Assembly (NCBI RefSeq): GCF_003992595.1
Contig: NZ_RZNA01000040.1
Coordinates: 62,001 to 126,000 of the forward strand
Direction of reading: 5' to 3'
From: Flagellimonas oceanensis
GTDB lineage: Bacteria > Bacteroidota > Bacteroidia > Flavobacteriales > Flavobacteriaceae
Length of the DNA: 64,000 nucleotides
Each line of letters opens with the position of its first letter. Within the stretch, counting starts at the first letter, position 1. Below, piece by piece: positions 44,216 through 52,760 of this stretch. The notes beneath the pieces were generated by a model. That model was not told where the DNA came from. It saw nothing but the letters and a program-made list of their open reading frames with translations, and did not search any database. The translations under genes and the position numbers were made by a program.

Positions 44216-44839
44216 ATGAAAAAGCTGATTTTAGCAATTGTACTTTTAGGAACCACATTCATCAATGCTCAGGACCGCTATTCCAAAGGAATGAAAAAGG
44301 CTTTTGAGCTATGGCAGAACCAAAAAGTCATAGAGGCATCCAATATGTTCGAACGCATTGCCACCGCAGAGCCTGATAAATGGTTGCCCTACTATTATGT
44401 TGCTCAAATAAATACGGTAATTTCCTTTGGCGAGAAAGATGAGGATAAACTGAGTAAGCAACTGGAAAAAGCCAAGGAGTTTTTGGATGTGGCCAAGGCC
44501 ATCTCTCCCAACAATCCGGAACTTTTGATTCAAGAAGCGCTCATCAACACGGCCTGGATTGCTTTTGATGGTGCTACTTATGCCATGACATTATCTCCCA
44601 AGAATGCACAGTTATATCAAAAAGCCATGGAACTGGCTCCCAATAATCCCCGAGTGATACTATCTAAAGCAGAGTGGGATATGGGGTCGGCACGTTACTT
44701 TGGAAAGGATATCACACCCTACTGTAAAGATGTGGAAAGGGCCTTGGAACTTTTTGCTACCTTTAAATCCGAAACACCGTTTTATCCAACCATGGGTAAG
44801 GAAAGGGCAGAGGAGATTTTGGAGAACTGCGGTAAATAG
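44216..44839 (+). CDS. Secreted TPR-like protein, first gene of the 2TM sensor operon
   Basis: The 207-residue product has a signal peptide (cleavage after INAQ) and helical tetratricopeptide-like repeats (AFELWQNQKVIEASNMFERIATAEP, AKEFLDVAKAISPNNPELLIQEAL, YQKAMELAPNNPRVIL). It lies six bases before the histidine kinase gene, so it is co-transcribed and probably supplies a periplasmic part of the sensor. This is inference from location. The upstream sequence shares CTTTGCGGCATCAAT...CAGTC with the leader of the TonB receptor at 38026. Confidence 0.8.
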   Translation: MKKLILAIVLLGTTFINAQDRYSKGMKKAFELWQNQKVIEASNMFERIATAEPDKWLPYYYVAQINTVISFGEKDEDKLSKQLEKAKEFLDVAKAISPNNPELLIQEALINTAWIAFDGATYAMTLSPKNAQLYQKAMELAPNNPRVILSKAEWDMGSARYFGKDITPYCKDVERALELFATFKSETPFYPTMGKERAEEILENCGK

Positions 44840-44845
44840 GAAATA

Positions 44846-46174
44846 ATGAAACTGTTTTTTAGAGAACTGGTTAAGGCATTTTTAGTGGGGATAGCTATTT
44901 TTATAGTTTTCCTCATTATTTTCTTTATCAAGGGCTGGGACTTGACCTACCGAGAGTTATGGGTGGAGTTTTGGGAGAACATGGTCTTTTCTGTGATCAT
45001 TTACATGTTCAATGCAGCATCTTTTATATTTATGATGCGCAAGTACGATAAAGAGCTTTTTACCAAAAAGTACGTAGGCTATGGTATTTTAGGAAATATC
45101 GTGGCGTCTATTTTGGGGATAATCGTATCAAGGTTTGTGCTCGTGGTAGTGGTATATCAAAAGACCATAAGTCAGTTTTTGGCTGAGGAACGAACCGAGT
45201 TCTATGTAAGCTCCTTTGTCATTGCCATGGCCGTCGCAATCATGTTCTATGCGGCATACTATTACAAATATTACAAGGAAAAGCAGGTCAAAGAGCAGAA
45301 AATCATTGCTGGCTCGGCTTCTGCCAGGTTTGATGCATTGAAAAACCAATTGGACCCCCATTTTCTGTTCAACAGTCTCAATGTTTTGACGAGCTTGATT
45401 GATGAAGACCCGCATCAGGCCCAAAACTTTACCACATCCTTGTCCAAGGTATATCGATATGTACTCGAACAGAAAAACAAGGATTTGGTTACTGTGGATG
45501 AAGAATTGAAGTTTGCCAGAACTTATGTGAGGCTTTTGAAAATGCGTTTCGAGGATAGTATCATTTTCGATATTCCAGAGGCATGCTCCCAGCCCGAAGC
45601 CAAGATAGTGCCGCTATCGTTGCAACTTTTATTGGAAAATGCGGTCAAGCACAATGTGGTCACATCCTCAAGACCATTGCATATCAAGGTGTTTGAACAA
45701 AATGGCATGTTGGTCGTGAGTAACAACCTTCAGGAAAAGCAGGTAGTGAAAAAGAGTAGTGGAGTAGGTCTTCAGAATATAAAACAGCGATACCATATTT
45801 TAACGGACCGTGAAATGGTCATTGAAAAGACCGATAAGGATTTTAGCGTTTTTATCCCGATGCTTACCCAGAAGTACACCGTTATGGAGACTCAGGAGAG
45901 CTATATTGAAGAGAAGCGCTACGCGAATGCCAAGGAACGGGTCAAGAACATAAAGGACTTCTATGGTAACCTGATGGCCTATTGCATTATAATTCCCTTC
46001 TTGTGGTGGCTCAACTTCCGCACCACGGACTTTTTATGGGCATTTTTCCCAACCATAGGCTGGGGATTTGGACTAACCGCACATGGAATGGCAGCTTTTG
46101 GATACAATCCACTATGGGGCAAGCGTTGGGAGGAACGCAAAATCAGGGAGCTCATGGATAAGGATGATTTCTAG
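44846..46174 (+). CDS. LytS-type histidine kinase with C-terminal 2TM domain
   Basis: The 442-residue kinase has four N-terminal membrane segments (about 11-29, 47-64, 78-103, 121-142). The His_kinase domain has the phospho-acceptor His172 in LDPHFLFNSLN, and the HATPase part includes LLLENAVKHNVV and SGVGLQNIKQRY. After the kinase core, the last 90 residues form a 2TM domain: a YANAKERVKNIKDFYGN helix, two hydrophobic spans, then GWGFGL and WEERKIRELM. The same domain occurs as four separate proteins encoded next. The cognate regulator is the LytTR protein at 47675. A kinase with this tail is uncommon and probably couples to the small 2TM proteins. Confidence 0.9.
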   Translation: MKLFFRELVKAFLVGIAIFIVFLIIFFIKGWDLTYRELWVEFWENMVFSVIIYMFNAASFIFMMRKYDKELFTKKYVGYGILGNIVASILGIIVSRFVLVVVVYQKTISQFLAEERTEFYVSSFVIAMAVAIMFYAAYYYKYYKEKQVKEQKIIAGSASARFDALKNQLDPHFLFNSLNVLTSLIDEDPHQAQNFTTSLSKVYRYVLEQKNKDLVTVDEELKFARTYVRLLKMRFEDSIIFDIPEACSQPEAKIVPLSLQLLLENAVKHNVVTSSRPLHIKVFEQNGMLVVSNNLQEKQVVKKSSGVGLQNIKQRYHILTDREMVIEKTDKDFSVFIPMLTQKYTVMETQESYIEEKRYANAKERVKNIKDFYGNLMAYCIIIPFLWWLNFRTTDFLWAFFPTIGWGFGLTAHGMAAFGYNPLWGKRWEERKIRELMDKDDF

Positions 46175-46357
46175 AACATTTACAAACTTCAGATATAAAG
46201 AGTTGACAGTTGGATGTAAATTCAACCCTTTCCCCCTAAACCCTAACCTTGGATACAATTCATCCCACTAAAATTACAGTTCGGGAATTCGTTTTTCAAT
46301 TTACCCTTAAGTATGGGGATATTTGACCTGTAATCAATCATCAAAAACGAACAGCTC

Positions 46358-46636
46358 ATGAATAACTTGGATGAACAACGCTACGCCAAAGCAAAGGAAA
46401 GAGTGGGGCAGATCAAATCATTTTATTGTAACCTGACCGCTTATTGCATAGTGATTCCAATGCTTGCGTACCTCAATTTTAAAACCACCGATTTTCTTTG
46501 GGTAATTTTCCCGGCCATTGGTTGGGGACTTGGATTAGTAGCTCATTGGGTGGCAGCTTATGGACAAAACATCCTTTTTGTGAAGGAATGGGAAAAGCGT
46601 AAGATTCAAGAACTTATGAACGACAAAGAATTTTAA
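46358..46636 (+). CDS. Stand-alone 2TM-domain protein 1
   Basis: The 92-residue protein is almost wholly a 2TM domain: YAKAKERVGQIKSFYCNL, hydrophobic span, GWGLGLVAHWVAAYG, then WEKRKIQELM. It is close to the kinase's own C-terminal domain. There are 183 bases between it and the kinase gene, the largest gap in the operon, so an internal promoter is possible. The role is unknown; a membrane partner or titrating copy of the kinase tail is a reasonable guess. Confidence 0.87.
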   Translation: MNNLDEQRYAKAKERVGQIKSFYCNLTAYCIVIPMLAYLNFKTTDFLWVIFPAIGWGLGLVAHWVAAYGQNILFVKEWEKRKIQELMNDKEF

Positions 46637-46680
46637 GAATGAGTATTTTTAACTACCACATCACATCAAATAACAACACA

Positions 46681-46983
46681 ATGGAAAATTCAGATAAAGA
46701 AAACAAATACATACGGGCCAGAGAGCGCGTGGAAGAGCTTAAAAAGTTCTACGGCAACCTCACTTCGTATGTCCTGGTCATTTCAGGATTGGCCCTTATC
46801 AACTATTTTACCAATCATTTTGCCTATGCATGGTTCTTGTGGGCCGCTTTTGGTTGGGGTATTGGAATTGTATTCCATGCCATCAAAACATTTGACCTAA
46901 ACCCATTTTTCGGTAAAAATTGGGAGAAACGTAAGATCGAGGAGATTATGCGTGACGATGAACATCAAAATAAATGGAAATAA
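46681..46983 (+). CDS. Stand-alone 2TM-domain protein 2
   Basis: The start at 46681 (MENSDKENKYIRARERV) is chosen over 46639, which has an unrelated 14-residue lead. The 100-residue protein has the 2TM pattern: RARERVEELKKFYGNL, two hydrophobic spans, GWGIGIVFHAIKTF, then NWEKRKIEEIM. It follows copy 1 by 44 bases and precedes copy 3 by two bases, so all are read together. Confidence 0.87.
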   Translation: MENSDKENKYIRARERVEELKKFYGNLTSYVLVISGLALINYFTNHFAYAWFLWAAFGWGIGIVFHAIKTFDLNPFFGKNWEKRKIEEIMRDDEHQNKWK

Positions 46984-46985
46984 TC

Positions 46986-47291
46986 ATGCATAACTTTAAT
47001 AAAGAAAAGTACGACAGGGCCAAAAAAAGAGTCGACGAACTCAAGGGATTCTACATTCATTTGACCATTTATGTAGTAATAAACACCTTTATCTTAATCA
47101 ATATTTATCTTAATTCAGACATTTTTTGGAAATGGGAGCATTTCATCACATTGGTGGCTTGGGGTATAGGATTGTTTTTTCACGCTTCCAAGACCTTTGG
47201 ATTTAATCCGCTTTTGGGAAAGGACTGGGAAGAACGTCAAATCCAAAAATATATGGATGAGGACAAAGAGGAAATGGAGAAGTATAAGTAA
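46986..47291 (+). CDS. Stand-alone 2TM-domain protein 3
   Basis: The ATG at 46986 lies two bases after the stop of copy 2; an overlapping ATG at 46974 is less likely. The 101-residue protein reads YDRAKKRVDELKGFYIHL, two hydrophobic spans, AWGIGLFFHASKTFGFNPLLG, then DWEERQIQKYM and an acidic/lysine tail (DEDKEEMEKYK). The tail is shared with copy 4, which suggests that copies 3 and 4 are the most recent duplicates. Confidence 0.87.
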   Translation: MHNFNKEKYDRAKKRVDELKGFYIHLTIYVVINTFILINIYLNSDIFWKWEHFITLVAWGIGLFFHASKTFGFNPLLGKDWEERQIQKYMDEDKEEMEKYK

Positions 47292-47299
47292 AAATGACA

Positions 47300-47629
47300 A
47301 TGGACAAAAATAACGCCAGGGGGGCGGCAGAAAAAAGAGTTGAAGAACTCAAAGGGTATTACAGACACATTTTGATTTTTGTGATCGTGAACGGTTTGCT
47401 ATACCTTTTACAAACAGGAGTTTTAAATTCTTTGTTGCCAGAAGCATTTCCAAAAGAATCCTATTATTACGAATGGATCACAACCAACATCCTAATCTGG
47501 GCATTGATCTTGGTCGTGCATACCCTGATTATATTCAGACATAAATTTGCTTTCTTTAAAAAGTGGGAAGAACGCCAAATCCAAAAATACATGGATGAGG
47601 ATAGGAGTAAGATGGATAAATACAAATAG
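47300..47629 (+). CDS. Stand-alone 2TM-domain protein 4 (divergent)
   Basis: The start at 47300 (MDKNNARGAAEKRVEELKGYY) lies eight bases after copy 3. The 109-residue protein keeps the first helix and the closing WEERQIQKYMDEDRSKMDKYK. The GWGxGL segment between the spans is replaced by LIWALILVVHTLIIF, so this copy has lost the conserved inter-helix signature. It may do a different job from the others. The LytTR regulator gene begins 45 bases downstream. Confidence 0.85.
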   Translation: MDKNNARGAAEKRVEELKGYYRHILIFVIVNGLLYLLQTGVLNSLLPEAFPKESYYYEWITTNILIWALILVVHTLIIFRHKFAFFKKWEERQIQKYMDEDRSKMDKYK

Positions 47630-47674
47630 ACTTTTTACCTTTAAAGACTGAACCAAAACGTAAACCAAACGTAC

Positions 47675-48430
47675 ATGAATGTCCTGATTATTGAAGACGA
47701 AAAACCAGCAGCAAGACGATTGTCCAGATTGCTTTTGGAATTGGAAATCGAGGTCTCCACCATGTTGCATTCCGTGGAAGAATCCTTAGCTTGGTTCCAA
47801 GAAAATCCACACCCCGATTTGATCTTTTTGGACATCCAATTATCGGACGGACTTTCCTTTGAAATTTTTGATGAAATAGAGGTGAAAAGCGCCATCATTT
47901 TTACCACCGCTTATGACGAATATGCACTCCAAGCATTCAAGCTGAACAGCATCGATTATTTACTAAAACCCATTGATGAGGAAGAGCTGGAAAGTGCCGT
48001 AAAAAAGTATCAAAATTTCAAGCCCGAAAACCGAAAAATCCCGATTGATTTCAACGACATAAAAAAGCTCTTGGTAAACCCTTTGGAACGGGAATACAAA
48101 AAACGATTTACAGCTAGGGTAGGGCAACATCTGAAAATCATAAATGCCGATGAAGTGGAATGTTTTTACAGTGAGAACAAAGGGACCTATGCCGCAACTT
48201 CGGATGGAAGAAATTATTTGTTGGACACCACTTTGGAACAGTTGGAAGAAGAGTTGGAGCCGCAGACATTTTTTAGGGTAAGCAGAAAGTTCTACGTGAA
48301 CATCAACCACATAGGAGACATCATTTCATATACCAATTCAAGGCTTCAAATTAAGTTGAACCGTTTTGATGAGCACGAAGTCATCGTAAGTCGAGAGCGC
48401 GTAAGAGACTTTAAGCTTTGGTTAGAGTAA
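47675..48430 (+). CDS. LytTR-family response regulator
   Basis: The 251-residue regulator has a receiver domain with the acidic pocket IIEDEKPAARR, phospho-acceptor Asp53 (IFLDIQL), Thr in FTTAYDEYA and Lys98 (YLLKPID). A C-terminal LytTR DNA-binding domain follows (about 145-250: ECFYSENKGTYA, TFFRVSRKFYVNINHIGDI, VSRERVRDFKLWL). It is the last gene of the kinase/2TM operon. It probably activates that operon or envelope genes, but no LytTR-type direct repeat could be assigned with confidence upstream. Confidence 0.92.
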   Translation: MNVLIIEDEKPAARRLSRLLLELEIEVSTMLHSVEESLAWFQENPHPDLIFLDIQLSDGLSFEIFDEIEVKSAIIFTTAYDEYALQAFKLNSIDYLLKPIDEEELESAVKKYQNFKPENRKIPIDFNDIKKLLVNPLEREYKKRFTARVGQHLKIINADEVECFYSENKGTYAATSDGRNYLLDTTLEQLEEELEPQTFFRVSRKFYVNINHIGDIISYTNSRLQIKLNRFDEHEVIVSRERVRDFKLWLE

Positions 48431-48442
48431 GTTTATTTAAAA

Positions 48443-48455
48443 AACTGATAATCAG
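48443..48455. repeat. CTGATAATCAG palindrome
   Basis: ACTGATAATCAG lies just after the LytTR stop and resembles the elements at 2896-2910 and 7029-7041. In two of the three places an AT-rich stretch with TTTAAATAAA or TTTAAAATAAA follows. Confidence 0.5.
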
Positions 48456-48468
48456 AATAATTTAAAAT

Positions 48469-48508
48469 AAAAAAACCTATTATAAGTTTTTCTTATAGTG
48501 GTTTTTTT
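48469..48508. terminator. Bidirectional terminator between the LytTR and LETM1-related genes
   Basis: A-runs and T-runs flank an imperfect stem (AAAAAAACC...ATTATAAG against CTTATAGTGGTTTTTTT) with a TTTTT loop. It sits between two converging genes and can act in both directions. Confidence 0.72.
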
Positions 48509-48519
48509 AGCTTGAAAAG

Positions 48520-49710
48520 CTAGTTTTCTTCCACTCGATTGTCATCAAAAGCAGAGGGTAGTAGTTTGGGTATCAATTTAATGAAAATTGGGAGAAGAAT
48601 GGCACCTCCCGGCAACATAAAAATCGCCAAGGACGGAATACTTTTAAAAATATCCAGCAACTGATCTTGAACTTTTTTCTTCTCTTCCGCACTCAAATCT
48701 TTTACGGTTGACTTGGATAAGAGAGTGACCAATTCCCGACTTTCGGCGAGCTCTTTTTTTAATCTTTTGCTATTTCTCAGAATAAGTTTGCTTACATTTT
48801 TGGACATGCCATCGTAGAATTGAACAGCCAAATTTTTGCTATTCAGGTAAGCGACTTTGTCCTTGTTTTTTTCGAAGAATTCTTGCACAAAAATCAATTC
48901 GGATTCTATCTCTTTTTTGGACTTTCCAAGGTCTTTTCCAAGACCAAAAATATAGTCTGTTTCAGTGTAGTCTAAATTCTTGTCTTCCCATATCGTCAAA
49001 CAGGCCATATCCAGAAAATAATCCTTCTCGTTTTCCGTGAAATTTTGGGTCAATAAATCGGCATAATTTCCTTCGAATTTTGCTTCATCCAAATCCACAT
49101 AAGTTAACGAAGATCCCAACAATTGAATCAATTTTGCATCCGACTCATGGGTCTCTTTTGAGTTGAGTGCATGGTACACAATGTTGATGGTAACGTACTC
49201 CAAAAGTTGGGCATGTTCCATCATATTTTTTTCGCCTCTGAGGTAAACAATAAAGATGAGGATATCCACATACAAGAGCGAATTCGTCAAACTATTTCCT
49301 AGAGCTCTGCTGAACGTATTATCACTCAAATAGATTCTGGAATCAATCAATTTTTCGAGTTGGGATTCGGTTTTGGACCCTGTCAAAATCTTGTTTAAAA
49401 ATGAAATCCGACTAACATCCAACGATTGGTAATACTCAAAAACTTTGTTGACGAAAGCTTCAAAATCTGTTTTTCCAACCTCGAAAGTATAGGTAAAATA
49501 CAAAGCGGTCAATAAATTGATCTTGGCAATTTCATCTTCACTTAATGTGTGCTGCACTTCTATAAAGGAAGGAATCCTTAAATGCACACCATAAATGAAT
49601 CCATTGTCCTTGAGTTCTTGGTACAAGTCATTAAAGTCTTCGAAAGGGAAAGACTCATGATCTACAAGGTGACCAAACTTGTTGATCCATCCAGAGGAAG
49701 AAGGGTTCAT
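48520..49710 (-). CDS. LETM1-related biofilm-associated protein
   Basis: The 396-residue protein lacks a signal peptide. Its body is helical with acidic and lysine-rich stretches. The C-terminal part (about 325-390: VKDLSAEEKKKVQDQLLDIFKSIPSLAIFML) has a hydrophobic segment with PGGAILLP and ends FIKLIPKLLPSAF, which resembles the LETM1 membrane/ribosome-binding region. I recall Flavobacteriaceae relatives being named LETM1-related biofilm-associated proteins. LETM1 itself is a mitochondrial inner-membrane cation transporter; whether this protein moves ions is unknown. It is a single-gene unit. Confidence 0.75.
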   Translation of the reverse strand: MNPSSSGWINKFGHLVDHESFPFEDFNDLYQELKDNGFIYGVHLRIPSFIEVQHTLSEDEIAKINLLTALYFTYTFEVGKTDFEAFVNKVFEYYQSLDVSRISFLNKILTGSKTESQLEKLIDSRIYLSDNTFSRALGNSLTNSLLYVDILIFIVYLRGEKNMMEHAQLLEYVTINIVYHALNSKETHESDAKLIQLLGSSLTYVDLDEAKFEGNYADLLTQNFTENEKDYFLDMACLTIWEDKNLDYTETDYIFGLGKDLGKSKKEIESELIFVQEFFEKNKDKVAYLNSKNLAVQFYDGMSKNVSKLILRNSKRLKKELAESRELVTLLSKSTVKDLSAEEKKKVQDQLLDIFKSIPSLAIFMLPGGAILLPIFIKLIPKLLPSAFDDNRVEEN

Positions 49711-49877
49711 TGAAATGAATTAGAACGTCAAAGTAAAACAATTTCCCTGACTTTGGTTTTATCCCAAGTAAACCGATGCAATAAAATTACGTTAAGACAA
49801 TTTTAACATTTCAAAACCAAACCGCCCTAAACAAGGTTCCGTAGGTAGGGGTGTAGGAAACCTTTAAAACAATTAAC

Positions 49878-50570
49878 ATGAAAAAAACAAAGAAATATTT
49901 ACTAGGGCTTGGAGCCTTGGCAATTGTAGCTACCGTACTGGTGTCTGCAGACCACATTGACGCGCCCTCTTCCGCTGGAACAACGGCGGACATTGCCGAC
50001 TTTTATGCATTTGAACCCAGTGAAGGTTCGGACAACACCGTATTTGTTGTTGACCTCCAATCCAACGTACTGCCAGAATTGGCTTATGGAACTTTTGACG
50101 AGGATGTACTTACCGAAATCAATATTGATTTGGACGGAGACTTGGTCGAAGATCAAGTAATCCAGGCCATAGCAAGAGATGGAAGAATGTACTTTTTTGG
50201 TCCAACTGCCCCGTCTCAAACTGGTTTAAACAGCGAAGTCTACACCGATGCCGCTTTGGGCGATGTGGAGATTTCAGGAGCTAGTGCTGTTGTAGAGACC
50301 ACTTCCGATGGAGTGTCCCTTTTTGCAGGACCAAGACAGGACCCGTTCTTTTTTGACTTTTTCCAGTTCAATGCGGTAATCTCCCCTGAATTGGATTCTG
50401 CGCCGGGCGGTTTTTTACCTACGGAAGAAGCGGCCGACACTTTTGATGGTGCCAATACGCTATCCATAGTGGTGGAAATTCCAAACAGCATGTTGGGAGC
50501 CCCCACCGCTACCAATGCACTTGGATTATCAGTTTACAAGACATGGGTAACAACAAATAGAAAACAATAA
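49878..50570 (+). CDS. DUF4331 protein, N-terminal-half type
   Basis: The 230-residue secreted protein has a signal peptide cleaved near VLVSA, followed by DHIDAPSSAGTTADIADFYAFEP, the typical DUF4331 opening. A middle GRMYFFGPTAPS and a PRQDPFFFDFFQFNAV block follow. Full DUF4331 proteins are about twice this size; here the second half seems to be a separate gene 19 bases downstream. DUF4331 proteins are extracytoplasmic and of unknown function. The two genes, with a TPR lipoprotein, form a likely three-gene unit. Confidence 0.82.
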   Translation: MKKTKKYLLGLGALAIVATVLVSADHIDAPSSAGTTADIADFYAFEPSEGSDNTVFVVDLQSNVLPELAYGTFDEDVLTEINIDLDGDLVEDQVIQAIARDGRMYFFGPTAPSQTGLNSEVYTDAALGDVEISGASAVVETTSDGVSLFAGPRQDPFFFDFFQFNAVISPELDSAPGGFLPTEEAADTFDGANTLSIVVEIPNSMLGAPTATNALGLSVYKTWVTTNRKQ

Positions 50571-50589
50571 GAAACTTAAAAGCAATATT

Positions 50590-51306
50590 ATGAAACTAAG
50601 ACAATCGATATATATAACAGCCTTGGTGCTGAGCTTTGGGCTAGTCGTTGGCTGTAGCAACGATGATAACGGTACTTACATGGACGACGACATGATGATG
50701 GATGACGATGATATGATGGAGGTGGATTTTTCTGGAACCTTTTCGCAAGTGGATCACATTGGACGTCCTGGAATCAATACCACTTTGAGCTACGACATGG
50801 AAGGAGAAGCCAGTGTGAAAGACGCACACAACACTACGATTCCTTCGGAGATGGGCGCGGCCTTCCAAATGGGATTCCAAGCCAGGTTGGAGCAATACCA
50901 TGATGTTTATGCCTTAAAACTGGGATTGGACCCTGCAGATGTGGATTATGAAAACAACATCTTAGGGCTGGATGCAGCAACCTTGACCACGGTTTTGGCG
51001 GCAGATGTTTTGGAAGTAGCGCCAGATTTGCCGACTACATATTTTAACCCTGGAACGGATAATGATAATGATGGAAATATTTTGGTTCCCGACGGTGATG
51101 AAGTGGCTTTGACTGGAAGACACCCCAATGACGATATTATAGATGTATCCCTAATTCTATTTTTCGGGGGAATGGAAGGCGACAGGTTTAGTGGTCAGGA
51201 CCTGGATGATGATGGTATGGCCGATTTACCAAGACTGACATCTGATGGTGTTGGGCTTACGGCCGATATTTCGACTTCATTTCCCTATTTGGGAGCACCC
51301 GAGTAA
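50590..51306 (+). CDS. DUF4331 protein, C-terminal-half type (lipoprotein)
   Basis: The 238-residue product has a lipoprotein leader (LVVGC, Cys22), then a very acidic/methionine-rich linker (DDDMMMDDDDMME). The domain starting QVDHIGRPGINTTLSYD matches the second half of DUF4331. Later DNDNDGNILVPDGDEV and GRHPNDDIIDVSL follow. It reads as the partner of the gene before it: together they cover a complete DUF4331, but with separate export signals. A terminator-like hairpin (51327-51356) separates it from the TPR lipoprotein gene. Confidence 0.78.
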   Translation: MKLRQSIYITALVLSFGLVVGCSNDDNGTYMDDDMMMDDDDMMEVDFSGTFSQVDHIGRPGINTTLSYDMEGEASVKDAHNTTIPSEMGAAFQMGFQARLEQYHDVYALKLGLDPADVDYENNILGLDAATLTTVLAADVLEVAPDLPTTYFNPGTDNDNDGNILVPDGDEVALTGRHPNDDIIDVSLILFFGGMEGDRFSGQDLDDDGMADLPRLTSDGVGLTADISTSFPYLGAPE

Positions 51307-51326
51307 TTAATTGCTATGAAAGGGAT

Positions 51327-51356
51327 GGGGGAAGGAAACTTTCCTTCCCCCTTTTT
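51327..51356 (+). terminator. Terminator after the DUF4331 pair
   Basis: A GGGGGAAGG / CCTTCCCCC stem with a small A/T-rich loop is followed by TTTTTATT, 20 bases after the second DUF4331 stop. It may be partial, letting some transcripts reach the TPR gene. Confidence 0.75.
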
Positions 51357-51379
51357 ATTAACTCTAAAACAACAACAAG

Positions 51380-52669
51380 ATGAAAACAACCCTACAATAT
51401 ATATTTCTTCCAATGTTCATACTGCTTTTGGCATCGTGTCAGCAGGAAGAAACCGAATTTAAGACAGATAAGCAGGATTATAATCATTATTTGGCGGCAG
51501 AACCCGTAAAAACCACCTCAAAATATTATAAGCTTTGGGACAACAAAATCAAATCAGATAGCACACAGTTGCTGAGTTTGGGCAATGTGGCCAGTGAGTA
51601 TAGCCGTTTTTTTAAAGGAACAGGTGACATCCGATATTTAAAGGATGCTGAACAGTCCCTAAAAAAGGCAGTCGAAATCGCAGCTGTCGGGAAATCGGGC
51701 TACCTCAGGGCATTGGCTCGAAATTACATTTCACAGCATAGGTTCAAGGAGGCGCTTACCTTGGCGCAAAAAGCAAGAGACTTGGGCAGTGGTGTTCGGG
51801 AATCCCAAAGCCTTCTTTTTGACCTTCACATGGAATTGGGCAATTATGACTTGGCCAATACATACTTGGATAGTATACAGAACATGTCCGACTTTGGTTA
51901 TCTGATTCGTGTGGCCAAATGGAACGATTACAAAGGAGACCTGGAGACCGCCATCAAATTTATGGAAAAAGCCCAGGCAAAGGCAGAATCATCAAAAAAC
52001 CGGAATTTGTTGCTTTGGTCCTATACAAATCTTGCAGACTTTTACGGTCATGCAGGTCGGATAGAGGACTCTTACAACCTATATCTTCAAGCATTGCAAA
52101 TCGACCCACAGAATGCCTATGCCAAGAAAGGTATCGCTTGGATTGTATATTCCCATGAAAGAAATGGTGCTGAAGCGCTTCGAATTCTGGATTCCATCAT
52201 GAAAAAGAACAAATCCCCCGAATACTATTTGCTAAAAGCTGAAATAGCAGACTTTATGAAGAATGATTTGCTCCGGGTACAGTCCTTGGATGATTATTAC
52301 AAAATCATTGAGGATAATAAAGACTATGGAGATATGTACAATGCTTACAATGTGGATTTTTTATTGGGGCTGGAAGTGGAGCAGAAGGCATTTGAGCTAG
52401 CTCAGGAAGAGGTCAAAAACAGACCTACACCTGAATCTTATGGTTTGCTCGCCTATAGTTTATTGCAGGTGGGACAGGAGCAAAAGGCCATGGAAGTCAT
52501 AGAAAAGCATGTAATGGGCGCTACCTACGAGCCCGCGATTCTTCATCAAGCAGCAGAGGTTTATAAAGCCAATGGGAAAAAAGAAAAAGTAAGTGCGTTA
52601 AAACAAGAATTGTTAGAAGCTGCGTACGAACTTGGACCCATCAAGGAGGCCCAGATAACCAGTCTATAG
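51380..52669 (+). CDS. TPR-repeat lipoprotein
   Basis: The 429-residue protein has a lipobox (LLLASC, Cys20) and is otherwise made of tetratricopeptide-type helices (YLRALARNYISQHRFKEALTLAQKA, NLADFYGHAGRIEDSYNLYLQAL, LLAYSLLQVGQEQKAMEVIEKH). It probably acts as a membrane-anchored scaffold. It follows the two DUF4331 genes, and I recall TPR genes next to DUF4331 in other Bacteroidetes, so a shared pathway is plausible. The strong hairpin at 52735-52759 ends it. Confidence 0.82.
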   Translation: MKTTLQYIFLPMFILLLASCQQEETEFKTDKQDYNHYLAAEPVKTTSKYYKLWDNKIKSDSTQLLSLGNVASEYSRFFKGTGDIRYLKDAEQSLKKAVEIAAVGKSGYLRALARNYISQHRFKEALTLAQKARDLGSGVRESQSLLFDLHMELGNYDLANTYLDSIQNMSDFGYLIRVAKWNDYKGDLETAIKFMEKAQAKAESSKNRNLLLWSYTNLADFYGHAGRIEDSYNLYLQALQIDPQNAYAKKGIAWIVYSHERNGAEALRILDSIMKKNKSPEYYLLKAEIADFMKNDLLRVQSLDDYYKIIEDNKDYGDMYNAYNVDFLLGLEVEQKAFELAQEEVKNRPTPESYGLLAYSLLQVGQEQKAMEVIEKHVMGATYEPAILHQAAEVYKANGKKEKVSALKQELLEAAYELGPIKEAQITSL

Positions 52670-52734
52670 GTTTGCCCTTCTAAAAAACTAGGTTGGAGAT
52701 CGCCATGGTCTCAGCTTGGTTGTTGTTTTTAGGT

Positions 52735-52760
52735 ACGCCATGGTTTTTCCATGGCGTTTC
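52735..52760. terminator. Terminator after the TPR lipoprotein
   Basis: A perfect 9-bp stem, ACGCCATGG/CCATGGCGT, has a T5 loop and a short T-run. It touches the stop of the converging MscS gene, and may serve both. Confidence 0.82.

Noticed and set aside
45128..45424. 98-codon minus-strand frame inside the kinase gene
   Set aside because: It lies opposite the kinase membrane and phospho-acceptor region, whose motifs are complete on the plus strand.
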